Notes under the pieces: model-generated
What the model saw: the letters and a program-made list of their open reading frames with translations, nothing else
Databases searched by the model: none
Told to the model about the DNA's origin: nothing
Part shown: piece after piece, positions 63,093 to 64,000 of the stretch
Numbering within the stretch: the stretch's first letter is position 1
Layout of the letters: the number at the start of each line of letters is the position of its first letter
Made by a program: the position numbers and the translations under genes
Assembly: GCA_038243995.1 (NCBI GenBank)
Contig: JBBRTV010000006.1
Location: 123,401-187,400, forward strand
Origin: Scleromatobacter sp038243995
GTDB lineage: Bacteria; Pseudomonadota; Gammaproteobacteria; Burkholderiales; Burkholderiaceae_C
Reading direction: 5' to 3'
Length of the DNA: 64,000 bases

Positions 63093-63168
63093 GGCCTGGT
63101 AGCTCAGTCGGTAGAGCAGCGGATTGAAAATCCGCGTGTCGGTGGTTCGATTCCGCCCCAGGCCACCA
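63093..63168 (+). tRNA. tRNA-Phe (GAA)
   Basis: The 76-nt cloverleaf has acceptor GGCCTGG paired with CCAGGCC, a TAGCTCAGTCGGTAGAGCA D arm, the anticodon stem GGATT/AATCC with GAA at 63126-63128, a TTCGATTCC T arm and an encoded CCA end. Its 3' half is a likely attachment site for the element that begins next. Confidence 0.98.
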
Positions 63169-63210
63169 GATCCTCGTCCACCGCGGTCCAAGACCGACGG
63201 CAGACCACCG

Positions 63211-63246
63211 AAAAGCCCTGACGTGACAACGCGTTAGGGCTTTTTT
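63211..63246 (+). terminator. Rho-independent terminator downstream of tRNA-Phe
   Basis: AAAAGCCCTGACG pairs with CGTTAGGGCTTTT with one G-T wobble, followed by T residues. It ends the tRNA transcript. Confidence 0.85.
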
Positions 63247-63408
63247 CTTGTCTCGAGCTGTCCAGGGAGATCCAAAATCTCCAGGCCTCTTCCAGTCGCC
63301 GCGGCAGTAGTTTTTGCAGTAGTCCTGAAATCATCAGGCCATCGCGAAAAAGTTACTGCAGCGCCCTCGAACCGAGAGCGCGCGGACAGCGCGCACAGGA
63401 GCTGGAAG

Positions 63409-63624
63409 ATGGCATTGAAGTTGATCAAGAACGATCGGGTGATCGAAGGACTGAAGCCCGGAGGCAAGCGGCTGACTGACGGTGGCGGGCTATACCTGTT
63501 GCCCGCGGCCAAAGAGGGCGGCCAGCACGGCTGGCGCTTCGACTACACGTTCGAAGGCAAGCGCAAGACGATTAGTTTGGGAACCTTCCCCGCCGTCAGT
63601 CTTGCCCTGGCCCGGGACCGGGCC
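63409..63624 (+). pseudogene. 5' fragment of a tyrosine-recombinase integrase (DUF4102 arm-binding domain)
   Basis: The first 72 codons encode the N-terminal arm-binding domain of P4-type integrases: RLTDGGGLYLLPAAKEGG, WRFDYTFEGKRKTISLGTFP and VSLALARDRA. Homology ends at about 63624. The open frame continues to 63750 with unrelated sequence, and the catalytic R-H-R-Y part is absent. The location 240 bp after tRNA-Phe is the usual one for an island integrase. It is either a truncated gene or split by an insertion that continues beyond the window. GGAG lies upstream of the ATG. Confidence 0.8.
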
Positions 63625-64000
63625 GTGTCCCTCCGGCTGGCGTGCTTGACGGCCACGGGAATCGCCCGATCACCGACCGGTGAAGCGTCCCGCAGCAGCG
63701 GTCAATGGGCACAAAGCGGCAGGCCTGCTCAGGTTCGCCTCGCGGGGTAGGGTCCATACCGATGGACCGTGCGGGCTGCGTTGGCTACTCTCCGGCCCAT
63801 GACGCCGGAATCGAAATCTCCCGAGAGCTGCGCACAAACGAGTGCGCAGGTGGCGGACCGCAAGACGGGCCCGACGACGGTGGGTGTCAAGCCAGTTGTC
63901 GCGTGAGTTGAAGATCACGCCGCCTTTCGATCGGGGGCGGGGCTTTGGTTAGTTGGTTTGCACGGGTTGAGGTGAACCTCTTCGATTCGAGTCCAGTTTC
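63625..64000 (+). mobile_element. Strongly structured sequence interrupting the integrase (possible group II intron 5' end)
   Basis: From GTGTC at 63625 the DNA forms a series of hairpins: TCACCG/CGGTGA (63670-63683), GGTCCAT-ACCG-ATGGACC (63751-63768, perfect) and CTGCGCAC-AAACGA-GTGCGCAG (63828-63849, perfect). No coding potential is convincing. A GUGYN start and dense hairpins, placed in the middle of a gene, are what the 5' end of a group II intron looks like. Domain V and any reverse transcriptase would lie beyond the window, so this is a hypothesis. Another structured mobile element is possible. Confidence 0.35.

Noticed and set aside
63705..63911. A 68-codon frame near the right edge
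   Set aside because: It lies in the hairpin-rich sequence, has no Shine-Dalgarno and no recognisable protein features.
63969..64000. A second copy of the tRNA-Phe end as attachment site (TTCGATTC near 63980)
   Set aside because: Only eight bases match, which is chance level; the distal repeat must lie outside the window if it exists.

Overview
The window is very GC-rich, densely packed DNA from a proteobacterial chromosome. A betaproteobacterium (probably Burkholderiales or a close relative) fits best. The reasons are the TFP-type pilins with PglL oligosaccharyltransferases, a YhdP/GlnE/nitrilase block, the order RsmB-DUF4390-NtrY-NtrX, a lysine/alanine-rich SWIB protein and overall codon use. 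This placement is inferred from gene content; no rRNA gene is present. Most of the window is core chromosome. Accessory DNA appears at about 21.0-23.6 kb and at the right edge after tRNA-Phe.

Layout: 0-6.3 kb holds the end of a TerC-like gene, then a signalling run of Ser/Thr kinase, PP2C phosphatase, FHA protein, CHASE2 adenylate cyclase and a metallo-beta-lactamase-fold cyclic-nucleotide phosphodiesterase. From 6.4 to 11.6 kb a sigma-54-type promoter precedes two tandem near-identical type IV pilins, each with its own copy of one hairpin, followed by two PglL-type oligosaccharyltransferases. From 11.7 to 20.8 kb lie a small basic protein, a truncated glycosyltransferase start, MoaC, an M48 protease, a small membrane protein, a SWIB/histone-H1-like protein, a diguanylate cyclase with an altered GGDEF motif, and UvrA.

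At 21.1-23.5 kb there is a three-gene cassette: a small protein, a cysteine-rich lipase-like protein with a GYSKG motif, and an ankyrin protein. It looks like an adaptor, effector and immunity set. Two arrays of 7-bp repeats follow. From 24 to 42 kb lie a GST-like protein, an acetyltransferase, a rhombosortase, GlnE, YhdP, a nitrilase-family amidase, a PfkB kinase, a UbiH-like hydroxylase, an aldo/keto reductase, MurU, transketolase and GAPDH. From 42 to 46 kb are two subtilisin-like proteases that both end in GlyGly-CTERM-type tails, the expected substrates of the rhombosortase.

From 46 to 63 kb lie a SPOR protein, an unlisted 56-codon ORF, BirA, a SET protein, topoisomerase III, a beta-barrel protein, ProA, QueC, a LemA-like protein, a HAF-repeat protein, a folE-BLUF pair, RsmB, a DUF4390 protein, NtrY and an NtrX-like regulator without an AAA+ domain. 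The window ends with tRNA-Phe and a tyrosine-integrase gene that loses homology after about 72 codons. It runs into a strongly hairpin-forming sequence that may be the 5' end of a group II intron or another structured RNA.
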